Assembly: GCA_034521575.1 (NCBI GenBank)
Contig: JAXHMJ010000005.1
Location: forward strand, 372,001 to 436,000
DNA length: 64,000 nt
Source of the DNA: a candidate division KSB1 bacterium
GTDB taxonomy: Bacteria; Zhuqueibacterota; Zhuqueibacteria; Residuimicrobiales; Krinioviventaceae
Direction of reading: 5' to 3'
Made by a program: the position numbers and the translations under genes. Below the pieces are notes generated by a model. It searched no databases. It was not told where the DNA came from and was given only the letters and a program-made list of their open reading frames with translations. Below, in pieces: positions 50,666 through 58,772 of the stretch. Position 1 is the first letter of the stretch. Each line of letters begins with the position of its first letter.

Positions 50666-50890
50666 ATGAATAGTTCAACCATTACAAAAAAGGGACAGAT
50701 TACCATACCCAAAAAGCTGCGGGATGAATTTGGAATTGAACCTCACGACAAGGTGGTATTTGTCCGGCGCGGCGATGTTTTGGTACTAAAACCGGTCAAA
50801 GATATCTATTCAGTCCGGGGTGCTGTTAGAGTAAACAAAATTCAGGATTTCAACAAAATCAGAAGATACGGTACGCAAGTCAAATGCTGA
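50666..50890 (+). CDS. AbrB/MazE-type DNA-binding antitoxin
   Basis: 74 residues. The swapped-hairpin AbrB fold is clear in STITKKGQITIPKKLRDEFGI, followed by HDKVVFVRRGDVLVLKP. It probably binds its own promoter and neutralises the PIN toxin encoded next. The stop overlaps an ATG of the toxin frame (ATGCTGA), so translation is likely coupled. TTGGAG precedes the ATG. Confidence 0.85.
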   Translation: MNSSTITKKGQITIPKKLRDEFGIEPHDKVVFVRRGDVLVLKPVKDIYSVRGAVRVNKIQDFNKIRRYGTQVKC

Positions 50891-50901
50891 GCGGATTGCA
50901 G

Positions 50902-51438
50902 ATGAATAGAATTTTTATTGATACCAATCTGTTTCTCAGATATATAACCAATGATGTGCCCGAACAAGCGGAATATTTTGAACGTCTTCTGAATCATGCC
51001 CATAATGGCAGCATTTTATTAATGACCAACACGCTTGTGATTGCCGAGATTGTTTGGACACTCAAATCCTATTATGCTTTTTCAAAGCAGCAAATTGACA
51101 AGACCGTCAGTTCGATTGTGGCATCAAACGCGATAGAGATACCGGAGCGTCAAATTCTTCTTCAGGCACTGGAAAATTTTAATACACTGAATATTGACTT
51201 TACAGATGCCTACATTGGCTCCTGGATGCAAGACCGCGGTATTTCTGAGATATATACGCTGAATGTCAAAGATTTCAGACGTATTTCGGGAATTCGGATT
51301 GCAGATATACCGGAATGTCCCCGGGAGTTGAAGCACTTTCGTTTAAAAGATGAATCAGTCTTTCCAATTCTTCCTCTGTGGGTTTTTGCCCTCGAAGCGT
51401 GCGGAAAAAGACAGGCGGTTTTTCAACAATCATGTTAG
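50902..51438 (+). CDS. PIN-domain toxin (VapC-like) with an unusual C-terminal tail
   Basis: 179 residues from the ATG at 50902 (MNRIFIDTNLFLRYI), where PIN proteins usually begin; an in-frame ATG at 50884 overlaps the antitoxin. Acidic residues of the RNase centre are seen in FIDTN, VIAEIVWTL and NIDFTDAYIG. The PIN fold ends near IADIPE. The last ~40 residues (CPRELKHFRL onward) are not typical and may follow a sequence error or fusion with a remnant, since the opposite strand is also open there. It likely cuts RNA when freed from the AbrB-type partner. Confidence 0.78.
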   Translation: MNRIFIDTNLFLRYITNDVPEQAEYFERLLNHAHNGSILLMTNTLVIAEIVWTLKSYYAFSKQQIDKTVSSIVASNAIEIPERQILLQALENFNTLNIDFTDAYIGSWMQDRGISEIYTLNVKDFRRISGIRIADIPECPRELKHFRLKDESVFPILPLWVFALEACGKRQAVFQQSC

Positions 51439-51549
51439 AAAAAACTTGCGCACTCAAAATAGAATGGTTATGTTTAAGCGTGCGACAGACATTATTCATA
51501 GAATATCATGCTGGATAATGTAATATATAACCAATAACAACTTTGAGCT

Positions 51550-52745
51550 ATGAAAAAACCTATTCAAATCGCAATCACCTGTCTTGTGCTGGTTAAACTC
51601 CTGACCGCACAAAACGGAACACGCGTTGCATGTTCGCCCCCCCTGTCCCGCAATCAGAAACACCTCCGGCTTTGCAGGCAAAGATCCGAGGTATGCTGAC
51701 AGGTTCCGCAATAGGCGATGCTGCCGGCGGACCGGTAGAGTTTGTTGATCCGCCGTTGCGCAGTTATTGGAGCACCACTCAAGCAAAAATAACCCCAAAA
51801 GGTATCCGGGAATTGGCAGGTCGCTTTAAGCTGAGCCCGTATCCAAAGGATGCAGAACCGTTTGCTCAATGGGAACCCTATGGTCAGCCAGGCACAATAA
51901 CAGACGATACCCGATTTAAAATGATCTTTATGAATGCCCTGAAAACCTGTAACGGTGAATTGACGGCAGAGCATTTTGCGGGTTCAGTGATGAATTTCAG
52001 AAATGATCTCCCGCCCAGGTATAAAGATAAATATGATGAATGGATTCCTGAAATCGCGTACGCCACAAACTGGCTATTGGGGAAGACACAAAATGCCTAT
52101 CCGCCGGAGAGAATCTGGGGCGGTATCCCGACCATGATGGGACAAATGCCGTTTATACCTGTAGCAGCCCTGAATCCGGGTGACCCGGAGTGGTGCTATA
52201 TCAAAACCTACGAGTTGGCATACTTTGACAATGGTATCGCCAGGGATATGAATTCCGCACTTGTTGCCGGACTGGCCCGGACACTTCAATCCGATGGAAG
52301 CTGGAATACATTTGAAAAGGCAATGCGAAGCGTTGATCCCTATGCATATAATGAGGTTTTATATGTCGATAGACCGTTAAATCACTGGCTTGATCTGTCA
52401 CATGAATGGGTTAAGCAGGCTGATAAAAATATTGCAAATTTGTTTACTATACTTGAAAAAAATCTAAAGGCCCGATACTGGTGGGAAGCCTGGGTTCCCA
52501 TCGTTGTGGTCATGTCTTGCGCTGAAATAGTTGAATATCATCCTCTGGCCTCAATGCAACTCGTGCTCGAATTTGGGCATGATACCGATTCATATGCTCA
52601 GGTCATGGAAGTGTTTTGGGAGCCATACATGGAGCAGAAATCTGGCCAAAGAGACATGCGGGATATCGTAAATAAAAGGATGAAAGAACAATTCAATCAA
52701 AATATTAACGATTGGATGCACCTGATCAATCAACATTCACAGTAA
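51550..52745 (+). CDS. exported ADP-ribosylglycohydrolase-family protein (frameshift in C7 run)
   Basis: About 398 residues. The fold removes ADP-ribose from proteins, nucleic acids or small molecules. Metal and substrate motifs are GSAIGDAAGGPVEF, TITDDTRFK, ALVAGLA and FGHDTDSYAQVM. An upstream ATG at 51550 encodes MKKPIQIAITCLVLVKLLTA, a signal peptide, but in another frame; one C too many or too few in the seven-C run at 51637-51643 joins it to the main frame (which alone could start at 51630). Export is unusual for this family. Neighbours are a toxin-antitoxin pair and an SGNH lipoprotein. Confidence 0.82.
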
Positions 52746-52914
52746 AACATTACCGGTCTGCTAAAACAGATGCATCAGTCCGAAAAAGACACCGGGTCAT
52801 CAAACGGACAACATATTTTCCCAATACAGACAAGAGCTCCCTGCACAAACACAATGATATCTATTATTTGAGCGTGCGACAGGCAGAGACGCCGGAACAG
52901 AACAAAAAACACAA
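52746..52914. other. intergenic, no gene seen
   Basis: Open frames are short and low in bias. A GAGCGTGCGACAGGCAG phrase at about 52870 resembles AAGCGTGCGACAGACAT at about 51477, possibly a short dispersed repeat. Confidence 0.3.
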
Positions 52915-53031
52915 GTGACACGATTTATCCCAATCATGCTACTCCTGCAAGCCTCTTGTCATGCGTTTAGCGGGGCGCTTTCCGGAGATTGCTTTAAAGG
53001 TATCACATCTTTTCCGGGAATGAATGTCTGA
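52915..53031 (+). CDS. possible 38-residue lipoprotein-like peptide
   Basis: A GTG frame reads as a short signal peptide, MTRFIPIMLLLQASC, ending in a lipobox-like Cys, then 23 residues to a TGA. There is no strong ribosome site. It could be a real small lipoprotein or the remnant of a larger one. Confidence 0.25.
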   Translation: MTRFIPIMLLLQASCHAFSGALSGDCFKGITSFPGMNV

Positions 53032-53080
53032 AATGTGGTTGTTATTGTATCATTGTTTGGTTACTTTGTGGAGAGCCCGA

Positions 53081-53791
53081 ATGCGAGACCAGGTTATCAG
53101 CACTTTAATATTCACAGCCCTGTTGTTGTTTCCCGGCTGTGCAAAGAACCTCATGATGGAAAAAGACGACATCAAATTCACCTATCTGGCCCTGGGAGAC
53201 TCTTATACCATTGGAGAAAGCGTTGACGCCTCGCAGCGATATCCGGTGCTTTTGACGGACAGCTTGCGTAAAGCAGGTTATCCGATGGACGATCCTGTGA
53301 TAGTTGCACGAACCGGCTGGACCACCGATGAGCTGGCCGCCGGGATCAGAACAGCCGATTTATCCACCCCCTATAGTCTGGTCTCATTGTTGGTAGGTGT
53401 AAACAATCAATACCGCGGCCGGGATGTTGAAAATTACCGCATTGAGTTCCGCTCCCTGCTTGAACAGGCAATCACATTTGCCGGGGGCCAGGCCGAACAT
53501 GTGTTTGTGCTTTCCATCCCCGATTGGGGAGTAACGCCGTTTGCCGCATCACGCGACCGGGAGCAAATCGCCGGAGAAATTGATCAATACAACGCCGTGA
53601 ACCGCGAGGAGACGCGAACGCGCGGCGTTCTGTATATCGATATCACGCCCATCTCCAGACAGACCGCAGAGGATCCTGCCTTGATCGCTGATGACGGTCT
53701 GCACCCTTCGGGAAGAATGTATGCGGCCTGTGTCGAGTTGGCGCTGCCTGAGATAAAAACCATATTAAACCGAATAAGACAGCCCAAATGA
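53081..53791 (+). CDS. SGNH/GDSL-type hydrolase lipoprotein
   Basis: About 236 residues. A lipoprotein signal (MRDQVISTLIFTALLLFPGC) places it in the envelope. SGNH blocks are present: LALGDSYTIGE with the nucleophile Ser, the Gly of ARTGWTTDEL, the Asn of VGVNNQY and the DGLHPSG Asp/His pair. It would hydrolyse an ester or thioester, substrate unknown. The ATG at 53081 follows GGAG by 6 bases; the earlier ATG at 53024 adds a leader without a site. Its stop overlaps the kynureninase start (ATGA). Confidence 0.85.
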   Translation: MRDQVISTLIFTALLLFPGCAKNLMMEKDDIKFTYLALGDSYTIGESVDASQRYPVLLTDSLRKAGYPMDDPVIVARTGWTTDELAAGIRTADLSTPYSLVSLLVGVNNQYRGRDVENYRIEFRSLLEQAITFAGGQAEHVFVLSIPDWGVTPFAASRDREQIAGEIDQYNAVNREETRTRGVLYIDITPISRQTAEDPALIADDGLHPSGRMYAACVELALPEIKTILNRIRQPK

Positions 53792-55056
53792 ATGTCTCTC
53801 ACAACACGGATCGGGAATATGCCCAAAAGCTGGATGAGCAGGACCCTCTCCGCTCTATCCGCGATCGGTTCTATATCAATCCCGATGAAATATATATGGA
53901 CGGCAATTCTCTAGGACTGTTGTCCAAAGACGCGGAAGCCAGTCTGGCCCGCATAGTCGATGAATGGAAACAGCTCGGAATCAACGGCTGGATGCATGCC
54001 CAAACGCCCTGGTTTACCTATGCCGAAAAGCTGGCCGCGCAATTTGCGCCATTAGTCGGCGCAGAGCCAAAGGAAATTATTCTGCATGCCTCAACCACGG
54101 TCAATCTGCATGCACTGCTTGCGACCTTTTATTTACCGCAGGGAGAAAAAAGAAAAATACTGATCGAAAGCCATGCATTTCCTACAGACAGATACGCCGT
54201 TCAAAGTCAGTTGCAATCAAAGGGGTTTGATCCACAACAGGATTTAAAAAAAGTGGACACTCTGGATGAACGCGATGTGATCGATGCCATGACCGGTGAT
54301 GTGGCGCTCATTCTTTTGCCGTCAGTATTGTACCGCAGCGGACAATTGCTGGACATCGAGCGGCTTGCAACAGCGGCGTACGAGCGTGAGATCGTCATTG
54401 GTTTTGACTGTTCCCATTCTGTCGGCGCCGTACCGCATTCGTTTTCGAATCTATACGTAGACTTTGGCTGCTGGTGTACGTATAAATATTGCAACAGCGG
54501 TCCCGGCGGGATTGCCGGCTTGTACGTCAATCAAAAACATTTCAATAAAAAACCGGCTCTGACCGGCTGGTTTGGCTCCGCTAAAGAAAAACAGTTTGAC
54601 ATGTCTTATCAGCTCGAGCCGGCCGGGAATGCCGGTGCCTGGCAATTGGGCACCCCGCATATCCTGAGTCTGGCTCCGCTGGAGGGGGCACTCCACATCA
54701 TCAATGAAACAGGCATTAACACCATTCGTGAAAAATCTCTGCGGTTAACCGACTATCTGATGTTTCTGATTGACCGCGAATTGACTCCCTATGGCTTTGA
54801 GATCGTTACGCCTCCGGAACCAGAGCGGCGCGGCGGTCATGTGGCACTCACACATGCAAACGCCGTACAAATCAACAAAGCGCTGAAAGCAAAGGGGATT
54901 GTTTCGGATTTCAGGTTACCGGATATCATCAGACTGGCACCTGTTGCCCTGTATAACACGTTTTCAGAAGTCTGGCAGGTGGTTCGGACCCTAAAGACCA
55001 TCATGCAGACAGGTGAATACCGGAACTATCAAAGCGAACGCGGAATTGTTGCCTGA
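53788..55056 (+). CDS. kynU: kynureninase
   Basis: 422 residues. A PLP enzyme cutting kynurenine to anthranilate and alanine. MDGNSLGLLS near the start, FDCSHSVGAVPH with the PLP-binding Asp, and the Lys in CTYKYCNSGPGG are characteristic, as is GWFGSA. Length is normal and the frame intact. No other tryptophan-catabolism gene is in the window. Coupling with an SGNH lipoprotein is unusual. Confidence 0.93.
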   Translation: MNVSHNTDREYAQKLDEQDPLRSIRDRFYINPDEIYMDGNSLGLLSKDAEASLARIVDEWKQLGINGWMHAQTPWFTYAEKLAAQFAPLVGAEPKEIILHASTTVNLHALLATFYLPQGEKRKILIESHAFPTDRYAVQSQLQSKGFDPQQDLKKVDTLDERDVIDAMTGDVALILLPSVLYRSGQLLDIERLATAAYEREIVIGFDCSHSVGAVPHSFSNLYVDFGCWCTYKYCNSGPGGIAGLYVNQKHFNKKPALTGWFGSAKEKQFDMSYQLEPAGNAGAWQLGTPHILSLAPLEGALHIINETGINTIREKSLRLTDYLMFLIDRELTPYGFEIVTPPEPERRGGHVALTHANAVQINKALKAKGIVSDFRLPDIIRLAPVALYNTFSEVWQVVRTLKTIMQTGEYRNYQSERGIVA

Positions 55057-55252
55057 AACCTTCATTCCGCAGGAACGGGGGTGCGTATTTCTTTCCACGT
55101 TTAATCCATTCTAAAAATAATTGGAAAAATAATAAAATATATTTGCAAATTAAAAACAATTAACAATGTTTTATTCAAACCGGTAAGACGATCTCTGCAA
55201 CATCATTATGAATCTACAGTCTCACCTGCCGTCCGGATATTAATGATAGGAA

Positions 55253-55280
55253 AACAGTATATACTCTAGTATGTACTGTT
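55253..55280. promoter_or_regulatory. 28-bp palindrome, possible operator (copy 2)
   Basis: AACAGTATATACT, two bases, AGTATGTACTGTT: 12 of 13 arm positions pair, and the arms match copy 1 at 50454-50483. It lies about 120 bases upstream of tRNA-Pro in an otherwise gene-free AT-rich stretch (55057-55401). Confidence 0.6.
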
Positions 55281-55401
55281 CTTTACAATAACTTTTTAAA
55301 CATAAGGTCTGTTTGTTCAATCCACAATCCGCTTGACAATCAATTAAATTTGCCGTATATTAACAGACTTTTGTGCAAAGTCCTTTCTCAGCACTCAATT
55401 A

Positions 55402-55476
55402 CGGGGTGTAGCGCAGCCCGGTTAGCGCGCCTGCTTTGGGAGCAGGAAGTCGAGAGTTCGAATCTCTCCACCCCGA
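55402..55476 (+). tRNA. tRNA-Pro (UGG)
   Basis: 75 bases. The acceptor CGGGGTG pairs with CACCCCG, the D-arm contains AGCGCAGCCCGGTTAGCGC, the anticodon stem is CCTGC/GCAGG with loop TTTGGGA (anticodon TGG), and the T-arm is GAGAG-TTCGAAT-CTCTC. CCA is not encoded. It is followed by an intrinsic terminator and by the tRNA-derived array. Confidence 0.95.
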
Positions 55477-55488
55477 CTTGTTGAAAAT

Positions 55489-55517
55489 GCCAGTAGACAA
55501 TTTACTGGCTTTTTTTT
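55489..55517 (+). terminator. intrinsic terminator of tRNA-Pro
   Basis: GCCAGTA / TACTGGC, a 7-bp stem with a 7-base loop, followed by eight T, 12 bases after the tRNA end. The same hairpin, with identical flank, recurs at the far end of the array (about 56243-56271). Confidence 0.9.
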
Positions 55518-55525
55518 ATTTTGGC

Positions 55526-56271
55526 GTCCGACAAGCGCGTTCCGATGCATCGGAAAAGTCGAGAGTGCGAATCTCTCCACCCCGACGCGTAACAACAAGC
55601 CAGTTTATTCACACTGGCTTTTTTTTATCATCTGTCCGACAAGCGCGTTCCGATGCATCGGAAAAGTCCAGAGTGCGAATCTCTCCACCCCGACGCGTAA
55701 CAACAAGCCAGTTTATTCACACTGGCTTTTTTTTATCATCTGTCCGACAAGCGCGTTCCGATGCATCGGAAAAGTCCAAGTGCGAATCTCTCCACCCGAC
55801 GCGTAACAACAAGCCAGTTTATTCACACTGGCTTTTTTTTATCATCTGTCCGACAAGCGCGTTCCGATGCATCGGAAAAGTCCAGAGTGCGAATCTCTCC
55901 ACCCCGACGCGTAACAACAAGCCAGTTTATTCACACTGGCTTTTTTTTATCATCTGTCCGACAAGCGCGTTCCGATGCATCGGAAAAGTCCAGAGTGCGA
56001 ATCTCTCCACCCGACGCGTAACAACAAGCCAGTTTATTCACACTGGCTTTTTTTTATCATCTGTCCGACAAGCGCATTCCGATGCATCGGAAAAGTCCAG
56101 AGTGCGAATCTCTCCACCCCGACGCGTAACAACAAGCCAGTTTATTCACACTGGCTTTTTTTTATCATCTGTCCGACAAGCGCGTTCCGATGCATCGGAA
56201 AAGTCCAGAGTGCGAATCTCTCCACCCCGACTTGTTGAAAATGCCAGTAGACAATTTACTGGCTTTTTTTT
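55526..56271 (+). repeat. seven-copy tandem array of tRNA-Pro-derived units with terminators
   Basis: Units begin at 55526, 55634, 55742, 55848, 55956, 56063 and 56171 (period 106-108 bp). Each holds GTCCGACAAGCGCG, a 16-base palindrome TTCCGATGCATCGGAA in place of the anticodon arm, AAGTC, a T-arm-like AGAG-TGCGAAT-CTCT and the acceptor end CCACCCCGAC. A hairpin AGCCAGT / ACTGGCT and eight T follow. The 5' half of the tRNA is missing. Copies are nearly identical, with single-base losses in the third and fifth. The last unit ends with the same terminator as the true tRNA. Open reading frames through it are by-products of the repeat. Confidence 0.92.
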
Positions 56272-56376
56272 GCTCTTTTCGAACCGGGCATGGAACCCGG
56301 ATGACACTGATACACGCAGAGAGCACCCGACCATTCGTGTCGTCCGCGTCATGCGTCGTCTTTTGAATCTTCCGGT

Positions 56377-56712
56377 TCAGCGCGTCCGTTCTGATCGGTT
56401 TTGGCGTTCTCTGATGCGTTCGGCCAGGCGTTCTCGGGCTTCCTGTTCCGCGGTTTCCCGGTCATCGTGCCATTCCGGAAAGTTCCAGGTTCGGGCCATT
56501 TCCAGGGCCTTGTCTTTATCCGGTTCGGTTTTGGTGAGCCGGCGGCCGGTATGCCGGAGTACCCAATGCTCATTCTCCGAATCCCAGGTCATGGTCACCT
56601 GAGCTTCATAAACGACGGCGGAAAGCAAACCCTGTGTCTCTACCGGACGGCGTCCGCGCAGATTTTTGGTGCGAATACAACTGCCTTTGTATATATCTTT
56701 GACAATTAGCAT
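56377..56712 (-). CDS. small hypothetical protein
   Basis: 111 residues, with a middle part reading VTMTWDSENEHWVLRHTGRR and a strongly charged, helical C-terminus (about residues 75-111, rich in Glu and Arg). A weak GGAA site precedes the ATG. No family is recognised. The high-GC coding style matches the chromosomal genes more than the AT-rich island to its right. Confidence 0.5.
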   Translation of the reverse strand: MLIVKDIYKGSCIRTKNLRGRRPVETQGLLSAVVYEAQVTMTWDSENEHWVLRHTGRRLTKTEPDKDKALEMARTWNFPEWHDDRETAEQEARERLAERIRERQNRSERTR

Positions 56713-56949
56713 AATAGATTCCGTTGTTTAGTGTTTTAATAAAATATAGTAAAAGTTTTCAAAAATGCAAACACCATCCCCGGAATATCAAGCGGATTCA
56801 TTCAATCCCTTCTGAAAAGTTCTACAGATGTAATCAATCGTCATGATATAAAATTAAACTTGACTCTGTGTTAAGATTTTTTATATTTACTGTTGTGCCT
56901 AATTGCAAGAAATATTCTACACGATAATTAACGATTAAAACTTTATGAC
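56713..56949. other. AT-rich intergenic region
   Basis: Sequence turns AT-rich from about 56820, marking the left edge of a compositionally distinct island. No gene is seen. Confidence 0.35.
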
Positions 56950-57243
56950 ATGAAAAACTTAAAATTCGAAAAATCTCGATTGATTTTAAATTTGACTGAC
57001 AATAAGAATATGAAATTATTTCGTGCGATGAATATTGCCTTGATAATTGGAGGACTAAGCCTGATTCTGACATTTCTCTATCTGATTGTAAATTTGGACA
57101 AAGCGGATAGATTAGTTCTATATTGTATGCCAGGATTTGTATTTGGATTGGTTCTAATGATTCTTTATGCGATTGGACACCAAAGACTGAATAAGATTAA
57201 GAAACAACGAAGATTTGAGAAATCAATTTTTTTGGGTCAATAG
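56950..57243 (+). CDS. small membrane protein in AT-rich island
   Basis: 97 residues with two membrane segments (MNIALIIGGLSLILTFLYLIV and MPGFVFGLVLMILYAIG) and basic ends. No family is recognised. Codon use is strikingly AT-rich, as in the two following genes, suggesting recent transfer. An ATG at 57010 (MKLFRAMNI) is an alternative start. Confidence 0.5.
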   Translation: MKNLKFEKSRLILNLTDNKNMKLFRAMNIALIIGGLSLILTFLYLIVNLDKADRLVLYCMPGFVFGLVLMILYAIGHQRLNKIKKQRRFEKSIFLGQ

Positions 57244-57277
57244 TTATTATAGTTGTATAAAATTAAAATCTAATGTT

Positions 57278-57460
57278 ATGTTGACTAAAAATGCTGTAAG
57301 GCAATCAATTGACAATCTTCCTGATTCATTTACAATTGATGAGCTTATTGAACAATTAATATTTGTAGAAAAGATTGAAGAAGGCATTAGACAATCGGAT
57401 GAAGGTAAAACTATTTCAAACGATGATGTGAAAAATATGATTGAGAAATGGTCAAGTTAG
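57278..57460 (+). CDS. antitoxin partner of ParE-like toxin
   Basis: 60 residues from MLTKNAVRQSI. The short helical region FTIDELIEQLIFVEKIEEG and the acidic C-terminus (DEGKTISNDDVKNMIEKW) are typical of small antitoxins that pair with RelE/ParE toxins. The toxin frame begins 13 bases before its stop. An earlier ATG (57215) is unlikely. Confidence 0.75.
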   Translation: MLTKNAVRQSIDNLPDSFTIDELIEQLIFVEKIEEGIRQSDEGKTISNDDVKNMIEKWSS

Positions 57461-57747
57461 TTTGGACTGAATTATCAATAGAAGATTTAAAAGAAATCTT
57501 TGACTACATAGCAAAAGATTCTGTGCGATATGCGTCAATCACAGTGAATAAAATCTACAATCGAGCACAAGATATTATTGACAATCCTTATGTTGGACGG
57601 GTAGTTCCAGAAATAAATATAAAAATCATCAGAGAAGTGATTTCTGGAAATTATCGGATTGTTTACAAAATAATTAATGAATTTCAAGTTGATATTTTAC
57701 GAGTTTATCATTCAGCAAGATTATTAAAAGCTGATAGATTGAGATAA
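57448..57747 (+). CDS. RelE/ParE-family toxin
   Basis: 99 residues. WTELSIEDLKEIFDYIAKDS, NPYVGRVVPEI, REVISGNYRIVYKI and DILRVYHSARLL are the standard blocks of ParE/RelE toxins. The overlap with the antitoxin gene indicates a type II module. ParE members poison gyrase and RelE members cut mRNA; which applies cannot be read here. Very AT-rich. Confidence 0.88.
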   Translation: MVKLVWTELSIEDLKEIFDYIAKDSVRYASITVNKIYNRAQDIIDNPYVGRVVPEINIKIIREVISGNYRIVYKIINEFQVDILRVYHSARLLKADRLR

Positions 57748-57766
57748 GCAACATAGGCACAACATG

Positions 57767-57875
57767 CAATATACGTAAGCCGCGGGATTATGGGTAAATT
57801 AAACTTTTGTACATTTACTCAAAGTTGTAACGGTTTGATAGGTTGGAGCTTCGAAATCCCGGCCTACGCATATTG
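57767..57875. repeat. long imperfect inverted repeat behind the toxin gene
   Basis: The left arm at 57767-57789 (CAATATACGTAAGCC, GC, GGGATT) pairs with the right arm at 57855-57875 with two mismatches and a 2-base bulge, enclosing about 65 bases. It may be a mobile-element end or an attC-like recombination site; there is no exact GTTRRRY/RYYYAAC pair that I can confirm. Confidence 0.6.
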
Positions 57876-57884
57876 TAAACCGTT

Positions 57885-57950
57885 GGCGCCGGTTCCCCTC
57901 GTCAGCTGCTGACCCCCCCTAGGCGGACTGACACCCGGCGCCATTTTTTT
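57885..57950 (+). terminator. long-stem terminator downstream of the ParE module
   Basis: GGCGCCGG (57885-57892) pairs with CCGGCGCC (57935-57942), enclosing an inner GTCAG/CTGAC hairpin, and a run of seven T follows. It faces the plus strand, closing the toxin operon. Confidence 0.7.
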
Positions 57951-57954
57951 ATCC

Positions 57955-58772
57955 CTACTTTATCACGACAACCTCAAACGCATCATACAGTCCGTAATTT
58001 AGCAGATCATAGGGATAAAAGGGCAACCCTGTCCTTTCCAGGACCCCGGATTTAAATTCGTGGCCGGCACCACAGTCCAGCCCTGCGAAGCCGGTTCAAG
58101 ATGAAAATTTCCCAAAAGACACACAGGTTCCGAAGGTGTTCCGTCCATGCGCAACGGGTCGGAACAGGCAATCACTTTGCCGTTTTTCAGATAGCGGGAT
58201 AAAAGCCTGTAAAAGGGCCACAGAGAGACGACCGAAATAATCATTCAGCACCTTATAATGATCCCACCAGGGCGTTTGATATGAAATGCCCTGAGGAAAG
58301 TCATGTTTGCGCTCACCGGCGAGATTTATATAAGCGAGGCGCTGGTTCATAAAATTCACACCCAGGGTGTGCTTCCAGTCGCCCAAACGCTTCATATCCT
58401 CAAAGGTCAATTCCCACCCGGCTGCGCCACAGGTTTCGGACAATGCACGCTCGCGGCCAAGCTGGTTGGCAATGCTGGCCTGTTCCTTTACAGCGCGCAC
58501 ATTGCCGAACTGATCCGGGCGCTCCTCATGATTATTGAACAGCATATCAATCGCCAGCTGTTGATGCCAGGCGTACAGGGCCATGTTATCACCGCCGTGT
58601 TGCGGGTTGGGCAGCCGTGTTCCCAATAATGTCCGGTCCAGTCCAGATCGTGTTTTTCAGTATATTCATACCAGGGAACGGACCAGTTCTCGATAAAAAG
58701 CTCCAGCAGCAGCTAATAATAATTATGCCGCACCTGGCGCCAACCGTCGCCTTCTTCAAACAGCGACGGCTT
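57955..58772 (-). pseudogene. glycoside hydrolase remnant (GH106-like)
   Basis: The minus strand reads KPSLFEEGDGWRQVRHNYY, an in-frame TAG, LLLELFIENWSVPWYEY, and after one shift PNPQHGGDNMALYAWHQQ, SETCGAAGWELTFEDMKRL and SYQTPWWDHYKVLNDYFGRLS. It then jumps, in other frames, to LLGNFHLEPASQGWTVVP and PFYPYDLLNYGLYDAFEVVV before a stop. The SETCGAAGW block and its surroundings resemble GH106-like alpha-L-rhamnosidase relatives, normally over 800 residues. Loss of both the N-terminal domains and an internal segment makes real decay likely, not just sequencing error. It begins directly behind the patatin stop. Confidence 0.7.

Noticed and set aside
55526-56271. Seven additional tRNA genes or a CRISPR array
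   Set aside because: The copies lack the 5' acceptor, D-arm and a proper anticodon loop, so they are not tRNAs. Units are near-identical throughout with no unique spacers, so it is not CRISPR.
55436-56602. Long open frame (388 codons) with repeated VRQARSDASEKS blocks
   Set aside because: It is the translation of the tRNA-Pro repeat array and crosses the tRNA itself and several terminators. The repeats follow DNA units that shift frame at single-base losses.
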